Positions 8,944 through 19,474 are shown, numbered from the stretch's first letter. The stretch is 64,000 bases of DNA from Actinophytocola algeriensis (GCF_014203735.1 NZ_JACHJQ010000007.1:124001-188000); one strand, 5' to 3'. The notes: generated from the letters alone by a model not told the origin. Translations and numbers: made by a program.

Positions 8944-10380
8944 ATGTTCACAGTGGACGGTCGAACACTGCGCTGCGAGGACGTGCGGCTGGTGGCTCGG
9001 GAACGGATCGCGGTGACGGTCGACGAGGCGGCCGTGCGCAGGGCGGAGGACGCGTGGCGGCTCGTCACCGAGCTGTCGGCGCGCCGCGAGATCTACGGCC
9101 GCACCACCGGCGTCGGCGCGAACCGCGACCTCACGATCGACGAGGACTCCGGCCCCGAGCACGGCAGACGCCTGCTGCGCAGCCACGCGGGCGGCGCCGG
9201 CGACCTGCTGCCCGCCGACCACGTCCGCGCCATGATGCTGATCCGGCTCAACCAGCTCGCCGCGGGTGGCTCCGGCGTGCACCCGCGGGTGCTCACCGCG
9301 CTCGCCGAGGCGCTGACCAGCGGCGCGATCCCCCGGGTCCACAGCACGGGCGCGATCGGCACCGGCGACCTCACGGTGCTCGCCGAGACCGGCCTGACGC
9401 TGGCGGGCGAGCGGCCGTGGGCGGACGGGCACCTGCCGCCGGTACCGCTCGACACCGCCGACGCCCTCGCGTTCATGAGCAGCAACGCCGCGACGCTGGC
9501 CGAGGCGACCCTCGCCTGCCTGGAGCTGGAGCGGCTGCTGCGGGCGAGCCACGTGGTCGCCGCGCTGTCCTACGTCGTGCTCGGCGGCTCCCCGGAGGCG
9601 TACGCGACGGCCGTGCACGCCGCCCGCCCGCACCCCGGCCAGGTGCGGTGCGCGGGCGAGATGCGGCGCCTGCTGGGCATGACCGGCGCGCCGCCGCCGG
9701 GCAGGCGCATCCAGGACCCGTACGGGTTGCGGGCGTTCCCGCAGGTCCAGGGGCCCGCGCTGGACTCGATCGCGTACCTGCGGAACGTGCTGACCATCGA
9801 CATCAACGCCAGTGCCGAGAACCCGATGGTGTCGCTCGCCGCCGGGGACGTGTTCCACAACGCGCACTTCCACACCGCGTACCTCGCGACCGCGCTGGAC
9901 CAGACGCGGGCGACCGTGCACCACGTGGCGGAGCTGTCCGCGGCCCGGCTCGGTGACCTCGTCGAGCCGTCGTTCACCGACCTGCCCGCGTTCCTCGCCG
10001 ACGGACCGCCCGGCAGCTCGGGCGTGATGATCCTGGAGTACGTCACGCACGACGCGCTCGCCATGCTGCGGCAGGCGGCCCTGCCGGTGACGCTCGGCAC
10101 CGCGGTCGTGTCCCGCGGCGTCGAGGACCACGCCAGCTTCTCCACGCAGGCCGCCCGCCAGGCACGTGCCGCGGCCGACGCGTACCAGCAGGTCCTGGCG
10201 TGTGAGCTGGTGGCCGCGGTGCGTGCGCTGCGCATGCGGCCCGCCGACCTGATGGACCTGCCGGTGCGTGACGCGTTCGACCTCGCGGACGCCACACTTG
10301 ATGCGAACACAGCTGATCGGCCGTTCTCCGACGACCTGACGAAGGCGGCCGCACTCCTGGGGCAACTGTCCGAAATCTGA
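8944..10380 (+). CDS. Histidine/aromatic amino acid ammonia-lyase homologue with altered MIO triad
   Basis: 478 aa, slightly short for HAL. It carries most family landmarks: IYGRTTGVGAN (50-60, where HAL has YGVNTGFG), the QDPYGLR loop (257-263), INASAENPMV (288-296) and the helical core. HAL-type enzymes make their MIO cofactor from Ala-Ser-Gly in GASGDL. Here the equivalent residues are Gly139-Thr140-Gly141 in AIGTGDLTVL, so the essential Ser is Thr. The enzyme may form a methylated MIO, use another mechanism, or not be a lyase. No hut genes are adjacent. It is followed 17 bp later by a small membrane protein. Confidence 0.85.
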   Translation: MFTVDGRTLRCEDVRLVARERIAVTVDEAAVRRAEDAWRLVTELSARREIYGRTTGVGANRDLTIDEDSGPEHGRRLLRSHAGGAGDLLPADHVRAMMLIRLNQLAAGGSGVHPRVLTALAEALTSGAIPRVHSTGAIGTGDLTVLAETGLTLAGERPWADGHLPPVPLDTADALAFMSSNAATLAEATLACLELERLLRASHVVAALSYVVLGGSPEAYATAVHAARPHPGQVRCAGEMRRLLGMTGAPPPGRRIQDPYGLRAFPQVQGPALDSIAYLRNVLTIDINASAENPMVSLAAGDVFHNAHFHTAYLATALDQTRATVHHVAELSAARLGDLVEPSFTDLPAFLADGPPGSSGVMILEYVTHDALAMLRQAALPVTLGTAVVSRGVEDHASFSTQAARQARAAADAYQQVLACELVAAVRALRMRPADLMDLPVRDAFDLADATLDANTADRPFSDDLTKAAALLGQLSEI

Positions 10381-10397
10381 CCTGGAATCATCACACT

Positions 10398-10799
10398 GTG
10401 ACCGACGAGGACAAAACGGGCAGCTGGGACAGCCACGAGGAGGCGACGGCCCCGCTCGTCCTCGCGGCCATCGGCACCGTGCTCCTCGTCGTCGTCGGAG
10501 TGCTCACCTTCGCCGTCGGCCTGTTGTCACCGTTGATCACCGACGGCTGCGGCAGCGGTGGCGGCGATGGCGACTACGGCACCGGCGCCGAGGAGCCCGC
10601 GTACTGCCGCGACTCGCAGATCGTGGCGAGGATGCTGACGGTGCCGGTGCTGCTCGTCCTGCCGGCCGGGCTGCTGTTCACGTGGCTGCGGTTCGCGCCG
10701 CCCTACCGGCCCCGCGTGTGGGTGCCGCTCGTCGGGCTGGCGGTCATCGGCGCGCTGTGGGTGGTGGCGAACACCCTGCTGGAGGGCAGGCTCTTCTAG
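10398..10799 (+). CDS. Small membrane protein, three predicted segments
   Basis: 133 aa from a GTG. Predicted membrane segments lie at about 19-44, 79-98 and 107-128. The loop between the first two (about 46-76) is Gly/Asp-rich and has three Cys residues, so it is probably extracytoplasmic. It follows the ammonia-lyase homologue by 17 bp and is likely cotranscribed. I recognise no family. Confidence 0.7.
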   Translation: MTDEDKTGSWDSHEEATAPLVLAAIGTVLLVVVGVLTFAVGLLSPLITDGCGSGGGDGDYGTGAEEPAYCRDSQIVARMLTVPVLLVLPAGLLFTWLRFAPPYRPRVWVPLVGLAVIGALWVVANTLLEGRLF

Positions 10800-10860
10800 G
10801 CGCGGGTCGATCAGTGCCGCCGAACATGGCGCGATCCCAGACGGGCACCCTGCTACAGTC

Positions 10861-10878
10861 GCCGCTTATATAAGCGGC
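10861..10878. promoter_or_regulatory. Perfect 18-bp palindrome, probable operator of the VOC gene
   Basis: GCCGCTTATATAAGCGGC is its own reverse complement and ends 5 bp before the AAGGAG ribosome binding site at 10884. Its TATATA core may double as a -10 element. ArsR/MarR-type repressors use sites like this. No such regulator is adjacent, so the binder is unknown. Confidence 0.6.
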
Positions 10879-10895
10879 TACCTAAGGAGTTGGCG

Positions 10896-11291
10896 GTGTC
10901 CCAGAAGATCACCACGTTCCTCATGTTCGAGGGCCGGGCCGAGGAGGCGATGACGTTCTACCGGTCGCTGTTCGCCGACGCCGAAGTGCGGTCGCTGACG
11001 AAGTACGGACCCGAGGGGCCCGGCGCCGAGGGGTCGGTGACGCACGCGGTCTTCACGCTCGCCGGGCAGGAGTTCATGTGCATCGACAGCGCGGTGCAGC
11101 ACGGGTTCGGGTTCACGCCCGCGGTCTCGCTGTACGTCGACTGCGCGGACGAGGCCGAGATCGACCGCCTGTACGCGGCGCTGTCGGATGGCGGCGGAGT
11201 GCTGATGGCGTTGGGGAACCACGGGTTCAGTACGAAGTTCGGGTGGGTCAACGACCGGTTCGGCGTCTCCTGGCAGCTCAACCTGGCGTGA
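10896..11291 (+). CDS. VOC-family (PhnB/glyoxalase-like) protein
   Basis: 131 aa from the GTG at 10896; the TTG at 10890 abuts the ribosome binding site and is too close. The sequence matches the PhnB/3-demethylubiquinone methyltransferase-like subfamily: KITTFLMFEGRAEEAMTFY, then GQEFMCIDS, FTPAVSLYVDCADEAEID and FGWVNDRFGVSWQL. Members bind a metal and varied small molecules; the substrate is unknown. A palindrome in its promoter suggests it is induced by a ligand of a repressor. Confidence 0.85.
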   Translation: MSQKITTFLMFEGRAEEAMTFYRSLFADAEVRSLTKYGPEGPGAEGSVTHAVFTLAGQEFMCIDSAVQHGFGFTPAVSLYVDCADEAEIDRLYAALSDGGGVLMALGNHGFSTKFGWVNDRFGVSWQLNLA

Positions 11292-11373
11292 ATCGCAGGT
11301 CTCTGGGACGGCCTCGGGTTGCAACGTGGTTCTTGGCAGGACTCTTTGAGGTGGCCATGCCCTCGAAAAGCAG

Positions 11374-11405
11374 CCTGACCCCGCACTTCGTTGTGCGGGG
11401 TCAGG
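11374..11405. terminator. Bidirectional terminator between the VOC gene and gltD
   Basis: Perfect 13-bp stem CCTGACCCCGCAC / GTGCGGGGTCAGG with loop TTCGTT. It lies between the convergent 3' ends at 11291 and 11449. Confidence 0.8.
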
Positions 11406-11448
11406 CGTCAGGTGGCCCGCACTGCGTCGTGCGATGCCAAGTCGTTCG

Positions 11449-12969
11449 TCAGACGACTGCCAGTGGCAGGGCCGTCGGCATCACCGGGGCAGGCAGGTCG
11501 GAGTGGCCGGTGAGGAACGCGTCGACGGCGTTGGCCACCGAACGGCCCTCCGCGATCGCCCACACCACAAGGGAAGCGCCGCGGTGCGCGTCGCCGCAGG
11601 CGAATACGCCTTCCGCCTGTGTCTGCCAGTCCGAGCCGCACGACAGCGTGCCGCGTGCGGTGAGTGACAGGTCCAGGCCGTCGAGCAACGGCATGTGCTC
11701 GACCCCCTCGAAACCGATCGCCAGCAGCACCAGGTCCGCCGGCAGTTCCTCGACGTGGTCGTTGACCGGGGTGACCTCGCGGACCCCGGTCACCGGGTCG
11801 CGGCGGACCTTCACCTCACGGAGCCGGACCGCGCGCACGTTCCCGGCGCCGTCGTCCACGAAGGACTCGACGGCCACCGCGAAGCGCCGCTCCCCCGCCT
11901 CCTCGTGCGCGGGGTAGGTGCGCAGGATCCACGGCCACACCGGCCACGGCGACCGGTCGTCGTCGCGGACCGTCGGCGGCTGTGGGTACTGGTCGAGCTG
12001 CGTCACCGACAGCGCGCCCTGGCGGGTCGCGGTGCCGTAGCAGTCGGCGCCGGTGTCGCCGCCGCCGATCACGATGACGTGCTTGCCGTGCGCGGAGATG
12101 GTGGTCGGGCCGTCGCCCTCGCACTCCTTGTTGGCGGGCACCAGGTGTTCCATCGCGAGGTGCACGCCGTTCAGGGCACGCCCGGGGACGTCCGGCGCGT
12201 CGCGGCCACGCAGCGCGCCGACCGCGAGGACCACCGCGTCGAACCGCGCCTTGAGCGTCTCCACCGACAGGTCACCGGGCTTCGCGCCGCCGACCTCGCA
12301 GCCCGTCACGAACCGGGTGCCCTCCTCGCGCAGCTGCGCGAGGCGCCGGTCGAGGACCTTCTTCTCCATCTTGAACTCGGGGATGCCGTACCGCAGCAGC
12401 CCGCCGAGCCGGTCGTCCCGCTCGTACACGGTGACCTCGTGCCCGGCACGGGTCAGCTGCTGCGCCGCCGCGAGCCCGGCCGGGCCGGAGCCGACGACCG
12501 CGACCTTCTTGCCCGACGACACGATCGCCTGGCGCGGGCGGATCAGGTCCTTCTCCCACGAGACGTCGGCGATGGCCTCCTCGACGCGCTTGATCGCGAC
12601 CGCCCCGCCGGACAGCGGGCTGATCGACAGCACGCACGCCGACTCGCACGGCGCCGGGCACAGCTTCCCGGTGAACTCGGGGAAGTTGTTGGTGGCGTGC
12701 AGGCGGTTGCTGGCACCCGACCAGTCGCCGACCCGCACGAGGTCGTTCCACTCGGGGATCAGGTTCCCGAGCGGGCACCCGACCGAAACCGAGTGGCAGA
12801 ACGGGATGCCGCAGTCCATGCACCGTGACGCCTGGCCGCGGACGTGCTTGTCCCGCTCCGCGGGCTCCTGGTCGAGGTACACCTCGTGCCAGTCGGCGAG
12901 CCGGTCCGGCTTGGGCCGCTTCGGCGCGTCCTTCCGTTCGTGCTTGAGAAACCCGCTGGGGTCAGCCAC
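11449..12969 (-). CDS. gltD: Glutamate synthase (NADPH) small subunit
   Basis: 506 aa. It takes electrons from NADPH through FAD and Fe-S clusters to GltB. Cys clusters for two [4Fe-4S] centres lie near the N-terminus ([32 protein letters not shown]). A FAD-binding [13 protein letters not shown] and an NADPH-binding GGGDTGADC follow. Its GTG start overlaps the gltB stop by 8 bp, so the two are coupled. Confidence 0.95.
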   Translation of the reverse strand: MADPSGFLKHERKDAPKRPKPDRLADWHEVYLDQEPAERDKHVRGQASRCMDCGIPFCHSVSVGCPLGNLIPEWNDLVRVGDWSGASNRLHATNNFPEFTGKLCPAPCESACVLSISPLSGGAVAIKRVEEAIADVSWEKDLIRPRQAIVSSGKKVAVVGSGPAGLAAAQQLTRAGHEVTVYERDDRLGGLLRYGIPEFKMEKKVLDRRLAQLREEGTRFVTGCEVGGAKPGDLSVETLKARFDAVVLAVGALRGRDAPDVPGRALNGVHLAMEHLVPANKECEGDGPTTISAHGKHVIVIGGGDTGADCYGTATRQGALSVTQLDQYPQPPTVRDDDRSPWPVWPWILRTYPAHEEAGERRFAVAVESFVDDGAGNVRAVRLREVKVRRDPVTGVREVTPVNDHVEELPADLVLLAIGFEGVEHMPLLDGLDLSLTARGTLSCGSDWQTQAEGVFACGDAHRGASLVVWAIAEGRSVANAVDAFLTGHSDLPAPVMPTALPLAVV

Positions 12970-15900
12970 GCGAAGCCTCCATGACCGCCTCGTCGATGTC
13001 GCGCCCCTCGGCGGCGGCGAGCCGCATCGCCTCGAGCACGCGCTGGTAGTCGCGCGGCATGACCTTCGTGAAGGACGCCGCGCGGCGTGTCCAGTCGCCC
13101 AGCAGCGACGCTGCTACCGCCGATCCGGTGTACTTGTGGTGCGCGGCGACGATGTCGCGCAGCCACCTCAGGTCGTCCGCGGACGGTCGCTGCAGGTCGA
13201 CCATCGCCTTGTTGACCAGCTTCTTGTCCAGGTCGAGCACGTACGCCATGCCGCCGGACATGCCTGCCGCGAGGTTGCGCCCGGTCGGCCCGAGCACCAC
13301 TGCCCGGCCACCGGTCATGTACTCGAACGCGTGGTCGCCGACGCCCTCGGCGACCGCGATGGCGCCGGAGTTGCGGACGCAGAACCGTTCCCCGACCCGG
13401 CCGCGCAGGAAGATCTCCCCGCTCGTCGCGCCGTAGGCGATCACGTTGCCGCCGATCACCTGCTGCTCGGCGGCGAACGCGGAGGCGCCGTGCGGCCGCA
13501 CGATGATCCGCCCGCCGGACAGGCCCTTGCCGACGTAGTCGTTGGCGTCGCCCACCAGGTCGAGCGTGATGCCCGCCGGGAGGAACGCGCCGAGCGACTG
13601 GCCCGCGGAGCCGGTCAGTTCGATGTGGATGGTCCCGTCGGGCAGGCCCTCACCGCCGTAGCGGCGGGTGACCTCGGCGCCCAGCAGCGTGCCGACCGTG
13701 CGGTTCACGTTGCGCACCGGCAGTTCCAGCTTCAGCGGGTGCGCGTCCTCCAGCGCGGCCTCGGCGAGCTGGATGAGCGTGCGGTCCAGTGCCTGGTCGA
13801 GACCGTGGTCCTGACCGCGGACCCGGCGCCGCGCGCTCGAGTACGTCGTCTCGGGCACCTCGAAGATCGGCGACAGGTCCAGGCCCTTCGCCTTCCAGTG
13901 GTCGACGGCGTCGTCGACGTCCAGCATCTCGGCGTGCCCGATCGCCTCGTCGAGCGTGCGGAAACCGAGCTGCGCCAACAGCTCCCGCACCTCGTTCGCG
14001 ATGAAGTGGAAGTAGTTGACGACGTGCTCGGCCTGGCCGGTGTACCGCTCGCGCAGCACCGGGTTCTGCGTCGCGACGCCGACCGGACAGGTGTCCAGGT
14101 GGCAGACGCGCATCATGATGCAGCCGGCCACGATCAGCGGCGCGGTCGCGAACCCGTACTCCTCGGCGCCGAGCAGCGCCGCGACCACGACGTCGCGGCC
14201 GGTCTTCATCGCGCCGTCCACCTGCACGGTGATCCGGTCGCGCAGACCGTTGAGCATCAGCGTCTGCTGCGTCTCGGCGAGCCCGACCTCCCACGGCGTG
14301 CCCGCGTGCTTCAGCGAGTTCAGCGGGGAGGCACCGGTGCCGCCGTCGTGCCCGGAGATCAGCACGACGTCCGCGTGCGCCTTCGACACCCCGGCCGCGA
14401 CCGTGCCGACGCCCAGCTCACTGACCAGCTTGACGTGCACGCGGGCGTGCTCGTTGGCGTTCTTCAGGTCGTGGATGAGCTGTGCGAGGTCCTCGATCGA
14501 GTAGATGTCGTGGTGCGGCGGCGGGGAGATGAGGCCCACCCCCGCGGTCGAGTGCCGGGTGCGCGCGATCCACGGCCACACCTTGTTCGGCGGCAGCTGA
14601 CCGCCCTCGCCCGGCTTCGCGCCCTGTGCCATCTTGATCTGCAGGTCGGTCGCGTTGACGAGGTACTCGCTCGTGACACCGAAGCGGCCGGACGCGATCT
14701 GCTTGATCGCCGAGCGGCGCTCGTCGTCGTAGAGCCGGTCGGTGTCCTCGCCGCCCTCACCGGTGTTGGAGCGGCCGCCGATGCGGTTCATCGCGATGGC
14801 AAGGGTTTCGTGCGCCTCGGCGCTGATCGAGCCGTAGGACATCGCGCCGGTGTTGAAGCGCCGCAGGATGCCCTCGACCGGCTCGACCTCCTCGATCGGG
14901 ATCGGCGCGCGATCGCCCTTGAACTTGAACAGGCCGCGCAGCGCACCGCCCTCGCGGTTGAGGCGCTCGACCTCCTCGACGTACTGGCGGTACACGTCCT
15001 CGCGGCGCGTCTTCGTCGCGTGCTGCAACAGGAACACGGTCTCGGGCGTGAACAGGTGCAGCTCGCCCTCGCGGCGGTAGGCGTACTCGCCGCCGACCTC
15101 GAGGCGCCGGTGGACGCGGTCGGTCGGGTTCTCCGGGTGCGCCTGGTGGTGGCGTGCCGCGACCTCGTCGGCGATCACGTCGAGACCGACGCCGCCCAGC
15201 TTGCTGCTGGTGCCGGTGAAGTACTCGTCGAGCACGTCGTTCGCGAGCCCGAACGCCTCGAACACCTGCGCCGCGGTGTAGGCGCCGACGGTCGAGATGC
15301 CCATCTTGGACATGATCTTGAGGACGCCCTTGACGAGCGCGGCGACGTAGTTGCGGACCGCGGTCCTCGGCTCGAGGCCGGTGATGGTGCCGCGCCGGAT
15401 CAGGTTCTCGATCGTCTCGAAGGCGAGGTACGGGTTGACCGCGGCGGCACCGTAACCCAGCAGCAGCGCCACGTGGTGCACCTCACGGGCGTCGCCGGTC
15501 TCGACGACGAGGGCGACGCGCAGGCGCTCCTTGGTGCGCACCAGGTGGTGGTGGACCGCGGACACCAGCAGCAGCGACGGGATCGGCGCCATCCGGTGGT
15601 CGGCGTCCCGGTCGGACAGGACCAGCGTCCGCGCCCCGGCCGAGATGGCCTCGGACGCCTCGCGCCGGACCCGCTCGACGGCCTCCGCGAGCGCCTTCCC
15701 GCCACCGTCCACTTCGTACAGCCCGGGGATCACCGTGCAGGCGTAGCCCGGCATGTCGCCGTCGTCGTTGACGTGGATCAGCTTGGCCAGCTCGTCGTTG
15801 TCGATCACCGGGTACGGCAGCTGGATGTGGCGGCACGACGCGGGACCGGGCTCGAGCAGGTTCTGCTCCGGGCCCATGATGCGCTGCACCGACGTGACGA

Positions 15901-17527
15901 TCTCCTCGCGGATCGCGTCCAGCGGCGGGTTCGTCACCTGGGCGAAGTTCTGCTTGAAGTAGTCGTAGAGCAGCCGCGACCGCTTCGACAGCGCGGCGGG
16001 CGGCGTGTCGCTGCCCATCGAGCCGATCGGCTCGGCGCCGTTGATCGCCATCGGCTGGAGCAGGATCTTCAGCTCCTCCTCGGTGTAGCCGAAGGAGAGC
16101 TGGCGGCGCAGCACGGACTCGTTGGTCTGCACGACGTGCTCGCGGTCCGGCAGGTTCGCGAGCTTGAGCAGTCCGGCGTGCAGCCACTCCTCGTACGGGC
16201 GCTCGACGGCGAGCTCCGCCTTGATCTCGTCGTCGTCGACGATCTTGCCCGCCGCGGTGTCCACGAGGAACATGCGGCCGGGCTGCAACCGTCCCTTCGC
16301 GACGATCTGGTCCGGCGGGACGTCCAGCACACCGGTCTCGCTCGCGAACACGATGCGGTCGTCGGTGGTGCGCCACCACCGCGCGGGACGCAGGCCGTTG
16401 CGGTCGAGCACCGCGCCGACGAGCGTGCCGTCGGAGAAGGTGACCGACGCCGGGCCGTCCCACGGCTCCATCAGGCTGGAGTGGAACTTGTAGAACGCGC
16501 GGCGCTTCGGATCCATGGTGGCGTTGTTCTCCCACGCCTCCGGGATCATCATCAGCACCGCGTGGGGCAGGCTGCGGCCGCCGAGGTGCAGCAGCTCGAG
16601 GACCTCGTCGAAGGACGCGGAGTCCGAGCCGTCCGGGTCGCAGACCGGGTACAGCCTCGTCAGGTCGCCGGGCACGAGGTCGGACTGCAGCAGCGCCTCG
16701 CGGGCACGCATGCGGTTGCGGTTGCCGCGGATCGTGTTGATCTCACCGTTGTGCGCCACGAACCGGAACGGGTGCGCGAGCGGCCACGACGGGAACGTGT
16801 TGGTGGAGAAGCGGCTGTGCACCAACGCGATCGCGCTCGTGAGGCGCTGGTCGGTGAGGTCGGTGAAGAACACCGGCAGCTGCGCGGTCGTCAGCATTCC
16901 CTTGTAGACGACCGTGCGCGCGGACAGCGACGGGAAGTAGACGCCGCAACCCGCCGCGACGCTCTCGTGCTCGGCACGCTTGCGCAGGCAGAACGCCATC
17001 CGGTCCAGCTCGAGACCGCCGATGCGGACGCCGTTGCCGTCGGTGGGCGCCGCGACGAACGGCATCGCGAAGTGCGGCATGACCGACCGCGCGGTGGGGC
17101 CGACGCCCGCGGCGTCCGGCGCGACCGGAACGTCGCGCCAGCCGAGGACCTCGAGGCCTTCTTCCTTGGCGATGCGTTCGACCAGCGCGACGGCGCTGGC
17201 GCGCTGGTCGGTGTCCTGGGGCAGGAAGGCGATGCCCGCCGCGTACGTGGCGGCGCCGTCGCGCGCGGGGGCGGGCAGGTCGAAGTGGACGACCTGCCGG
17301 AACAGGTCGTCGGGGAGCTGGAGCAGGATGCCCGCGCCGTCGCCACTGGTGGGTTCGGCACCCGCGGCACCGCGGTGTTCCAGGTTGGCCAGCGCCACGA
17401 GTGCGTCGGTCACGATGCCATGTGACCTGCGCCCTTGAATGTCGGCGACCATCGCCACGCCACACGCGTCACGTTCGGTGGTGGGGTCGTAAAGACCTCG
17501 TGCGGTGGGTACGGCGGAATAGATCAC
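12962..17527 (-). CDS. gltB: Glutamate synthase large subunit
   Basis: 1521 aa from the GTG at 17527 ([15 protein letters not shown]), preceded by GGGAGG. With GltD it makes two glutamates from glutamine and 2-oxoglutarate. Order of parts: N-terminal glutaminase with catalytic Cys22 (RDACGVAM; processing of about 21 residues is expected), central domain, FMN/synthase domain with [13 protein letters not shown] and the [3Fe-4S] ligands C1136, C1142 and C1147, then the C-terminal beta-helix. A GlnR-like site array upstream suggests nitrogen control. Confidence 0.95.
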   Translation of the reverse strand: MIYSAVPTARGLYDPTTERDACGVAMVADIQGRRSHGIVTDALVALANLEHRGAAGAEPTSGDGAGILLQLPDDLFRQVVHFDLPAPARDGAATYAAGIAFLPQDTDQRASAVALVERIAKEEGLEVLGWRDVPVAPDAAGVGPTARSVMPHFAMPFVAAPTDGNGVRIGGLELDRMAFCLRKRAEHESVAAGCGVYFPSLSARTVVYKGMLTTAQLPVFFTDLTDQRLTSAIALVHSRFSTNTFPSWPLAHPFRFVAHNGEINTIRGNRNRMRAREALLQSDLVPGDLTRLYPVCDPDGSDSASFDEVLELLHLGGRSLPHAVLMMIPEAWENNATMDPKRRAFYKFHSSLMEPWDGPASVTFSDGTLVGAVLDRNGLRPARWWRTTDDRIVFASETGVLDVPPDQIVAKGRLQPGRMFLVDTAAGKIVDDDEIKAELAVERPYEEWLHAGLLKLANLPDREHVVQTNESVLRRQLSFGYTEEELKILLQPMAINGAEPIGSMGSDTPPAALSKRSRLLYDYFKQNFAQVTNPPLDAIREEIVTSVQRIMGPEQNLLEPGPASCRHIQLPYPVIDNDELAKLIHVNDDGDMPGYACTVIPGLYEVDGGGKALAEAVERVRREASEAISAGARTLVLSDRDADHRMAPIPSLLLVSAVHHHLVRTKERLRVALVVETGDAREVHHVALLLGYGAAAVNPYLAFETIENLIRRGTITGLEPRTAVRNYVAALVKGVLKIMSKMGISTVGAYTAAQVFEAFGLANDVLDEYFTGTSSKLGGVGLDVIADEVAARHHQAHPENPTDRVHRRLEVGGEYAYRREGELHLFTPETVFLLQHATKTRREDVYRQYVEEVERLNREGGALRGLFKFKGDRAPIPIEEVEPVEGILRRFNTGAMSYGSISAEAHETLAIAMNRIGGRSNTGEGGEDTDRLYDDERRSAIKQIASGRFGVTSEYLVNATDLQIKMAQGAKPGEGGQLPPNKVWPWIARTRHSTAGVGLISPPPHHDIYSIEDLAQLIHDLKNANEHARVHVKLVSELGVGTVAAGVSKAHADVVLISGHDGGTGASPLNSLKHAGTPWEVGLAETQQTLMLNGLRDRITVQVDGAMKTGRDVVVAALLGAEEYGFATAPLIVAGCIMMRVCHLDTCPVGVATQNPVLRERYTGQAEHVVNYFHFIANEVRELLAQLGFRTLDEAIGHAEMLDVDDAVDHWKAKGLDLSPIFEVPETTYSSARRRVRGQDHGLDQALDRTLIQLAEAALEDAHPLKLELPVRNVNRTVGTLLGAEVTRRYGGEGLPDGTIHIELTGSAGQSLGAFLPAGITLDLVGDANDYVGKGLSGGRIIVRPHGASAFAAEQQVIGGNVIAYGATSGEIFLRGRVGERFCVRNSGAIAVAEGVGDHAFEYMTGGRAVVLGPTGRNLAAGMSGGMAYVLDLDKKLVNKAMVDLQRPSADDLRWLRDIVAAHHKYTGSAVAASLLGDWTRRAASFTKVMPRDYQRVLEAMRLAAAEGRDIDEAVMEASRG

Positions 17528-17595
17528 GCGTCGACCTCCCTCGTCGTCCTCGCGCTCAACTGTTAGCTGGGCGCGGGACGGCGGTGGCCCGCGTG

Positions 17596-17622
17596 TTGAC
17601 GTGAGCTTAACAGTCCCGAAAC
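17596..17622 (-). promoter_or_regulatory. GlnR-like three-site array upstream of gltB
   Basis: On the plus strand TTGAC, TTAAC and GAAAC follow each other with exact 6-bp spacers, so the sites repeat every 11 bp. Actinomycete GlnR boxes are described as gTnAC-n6-GaAAC repeats, and TTAAC-n6-GAAAC fits well. The array ends 69 bp upstream of the gltB start. An overlapping dyad (ACTGTTAGCT at 17559, AGCTTAACAGT at 17604) may be part of the same control. No experiment supports this. Confidence 0.5.
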
Positions 17623-17794
17623 CCAGGAGCCATGCGTCGACGGCGGATTTTCGGCGTTGGATGTAACGATCCGGATGATCCGCGCGATAAGGCACCCTTC
17701 GCCCTGGTGGGGCCCGTCAGGCACCGGCTGCTTCGCCTAGGTGAGGGTAACCGACACCGCGGGGAATGGAAGGTGGGCGAAACGTTGCGACCTG

Positions 17795-17822
17795 TTGACA
17801 ATCTGTTGTGAGAGCGCTTCCA
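17795..17822 (+). promoter_or_regulatory. Promoter and LacI-type operator of the GH16 gene
   Basis: A consensus -35 TTGACA (17795-17800) is followed by an operator TGAGAGCGCTTCCA (17809-17822) filling the spacer toward a weak -10 around 17818-17824. The half sites match the CebR-like consensus TGGGAGCGCTCCCA at most positions. A repressor here would block RNA polymerase. The rest of 17528-17899 holds the gltB control region and nothing coding. Confidence 0.6.
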
Positions 17823-17899
17823 TGACTAGCGGCAACATCTGCGGCCCGTTCGCGGGCACTCGGAACCCCTGCCCGAGCGTGACAAGGAGGTCACCGCCC

Positions 17900-19279
17900 A
17901 TGCCCAGTACACGCGCGCCGTCGCGTCGAAGGTTCGCCTTCGGTGCCGCTGCCGCCGCACTGCTCGTCATCGCACCCCTCACCCACACGGCGGAAGCGTC
18001 GGTCCCGCCGCCGGAGTCCGGCTGGACACAGGTCTGGGCCGACGACTTCAACGGCTCGGCGGGCACCCTGCCGTCGTCGTCGAACTGGATCTTCGACATC
18101 GGCCACGGTTACCCGGGCGGCCCCGGCAACTGGGGCACCGGCGAGATCGCCTACCACACCAACAGCACCAACAACATCGCCCTCGACGGCAGCGGCAACC
18201 TGCGCATCACCCCGCGGCGCGACGGCGCGGGCAACTGGACCTCTGCCCGCATCGAGACGCAGCGCAGCAACTTCAAGCCCCCGGCGGGCGGCGTGCTGCG
18301 CATCGAGGGCCGCATCCAGATGCCGAACGTCACCGGCAACGCGGCCCTGGGCTACTGGCCCGCGTTCTGGGCACTCGGCTCGCCCTACCGCGGCAACTAC
18401 TGGAACTGGCCCGGTATCGGCGAGTACGACATCATGGAGAACGTCAACGGCATCAACGCCGTGTGGGGCGTGCTCCACTGTGGAGTGAACCCGGGCGGGC
18501 CGTGCAACGAGACCCAGGGCCTCGGTGCGAGCCGCGCCTGTCCCGGCAGCTCCTGCCAGTCGGGCTTCCACACCTACCGGTTCGAGTGGGACGACTCGGC
18601 CAAGCAGCTGCGCTGGTACGTCGACGGGCAGCAGTTCCACTCGGTGAGCCAGGGCCAGGTCGGCACCGACACGTGGAACAACATGACCTCGCACGCCGGG
18701 TACTTCATCCTGCTGAACGTCGCGATGGGTGGCGCCTTCCCGGACGGTGTCGCGGGCTTCGCGACCCCGACCTCGGCCACCGTGCCGGGGCACCCGATGG
18801 TGGTCGACTACGTCGCGGTGTGGAGCAAGGGCACGGGTGGCGGCCCGACCGACCCGCCCCCGGGCGGCGGCAGCGCCTACACCCAGCGCGAGGCCGAGGG
18901 CTACCAGGGCCAGACCGGCGTGCAGGTCGCCGGCGCGGCGAACACCGGTGGCGGCCAGTACATGGGCTGGATCGCGAACGGTGACTGGGCCCGTTACGAC
19001 GACATCGACTTCGGGTCGTCGGCGGCGCGGCAGTTCACGGCCAGGGTGGCCTCCGGCGCGGGCGGCGGGGTGAGCGGTCTGGTCGAAGTGCGGCTGGACT
19101 CCCGCTCCAACGCACCGATCGGCAGCTTCGCGGTCGGCAACACGGGCGGCTGGGAGAGCTGGCGCAACATACCCGCCAACGTCTCCGGGGTCACCGGCGT
19201 GCACGACGTGTTCCTGACGTTCACGAGCGGCCAGCCCGCCGACTTCGTCAACGTGGACTGGTTCACCTTCGCGCGCTGA
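17900..19279 (+). CDS. Secreted GH16 endo-beta-glucanase with CBM6
   Basis: 459 aa from the ATG at 17900 (AAGGAGG upstream). The signal peptide is twin-arginine-like (RRRFAFGAAAAALLV, residues 9-23). The GH16 domain spans about 40-310, with the catalytic motif GEYDIMEN: nucleophile Glu175, Asp177 and acid/base Glu180. A Gly/Pro linker leads to a CBM6-type domain (about 335-459, starting YTQREAEGY). It should cut beta-1,3 or mixed beta-glucan outside the cell and feed oligosaccharides to the importer downstream. It shares its operator type with the transporter operon. Confidence 0.93.
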   Translation: MPSTRAPSRRRFAFGAAAAALLVIAPLTHTAEASVPPPESGWTQVWADDFNGSAGTLPSSSNWIFDIGHGYPGGPGNWGTGEIAYHTNSTNNIALDGSGNLRITPRRDGAGNWTSARIETQRSNFKPPAGGVLRIEGRIQMPNVTGNAALGYWPAFWALGSPYRGNYWNWPGIGEYDIMENVNGINAVWGVLHCGVNPGGPCNETQGLGASRACPGSSCQSGFHTYRFEWDDSAKQLRWYVDGQQFHSVSQGQVGTDTWNNMTSHAGYFILLNVAMGGAFPDGVAGFATPTSATVPGHPMVVDYVAVWSKGTGGGPTDPPPGGGSAYTQREAEGYQGQTGVQVAGAANTGGGQYMGWIANGDWARYDDIDFGSSAARQFTARVASGAGGGVSGLVEVRLDSRSNAPIGSFAVGNTGGWESWRNIPANVSGVTGVHDVFLTFTSGQPADFVNVDWFTFAR

Positions 19280-19291
19280 CCGACGGCCACT

Positions 19292-19344
19292 GTCCTGAAA
19301 GACGCTTTCAGGACGCTCAACGCCCTGAAAGCGTCTTTCGGGGC
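19292..19344. repeat. Pair of short palindromes, TGAAAG/CTTTCA family
   Basis: Two 23-bp stem-loops lie in tandem: arms GTCCTGAAAG and CTTTCAGGAC around acg (19292-19314), and GCCCTGAAAG with CTTTCGGGGC around cgt (19322-19344). They start 13 bp after the GH16 stop. Related clusters occur at 38696 and 57441. They may act as terminators or mRNA ends. Confidence 0.65.
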
Positions 19345-19404
19345 ACCGGGACAGCGATCCGCGCGACCCGAAACAGGCCACGTGGAGGCTCGGATCGCTC
19401 ACCG

Positions 19405-19442
19405 CCGGGCCCTCGCACCACGTCCCAGGTGCGAGGGCCCGG
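19405..19442 (+). terminator. Terminator after the GH16 gene
   Basis: Perfect 15-bp stem CCGGGCCCTCGCACC / GGTGCGAGGGCCCGG, 8-nt loop, followed by CACTTTTG. This is the most classical rho-independent terminator in the window. Confidence 0.85.
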
Positions 19443-19474
19443 CACTTTTGTCCACAACATCCCGGTTACGGGTC

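Noticed and set aside
12053-17425. 1790-codon open frame on the plus strand
   Set aside because: It is antisense to gltB/gltD, which have full family motifs; high GC codon bias opens the opposite frame. Its composition (Val, Arg, His, Asp rich) is typical of a shadow.
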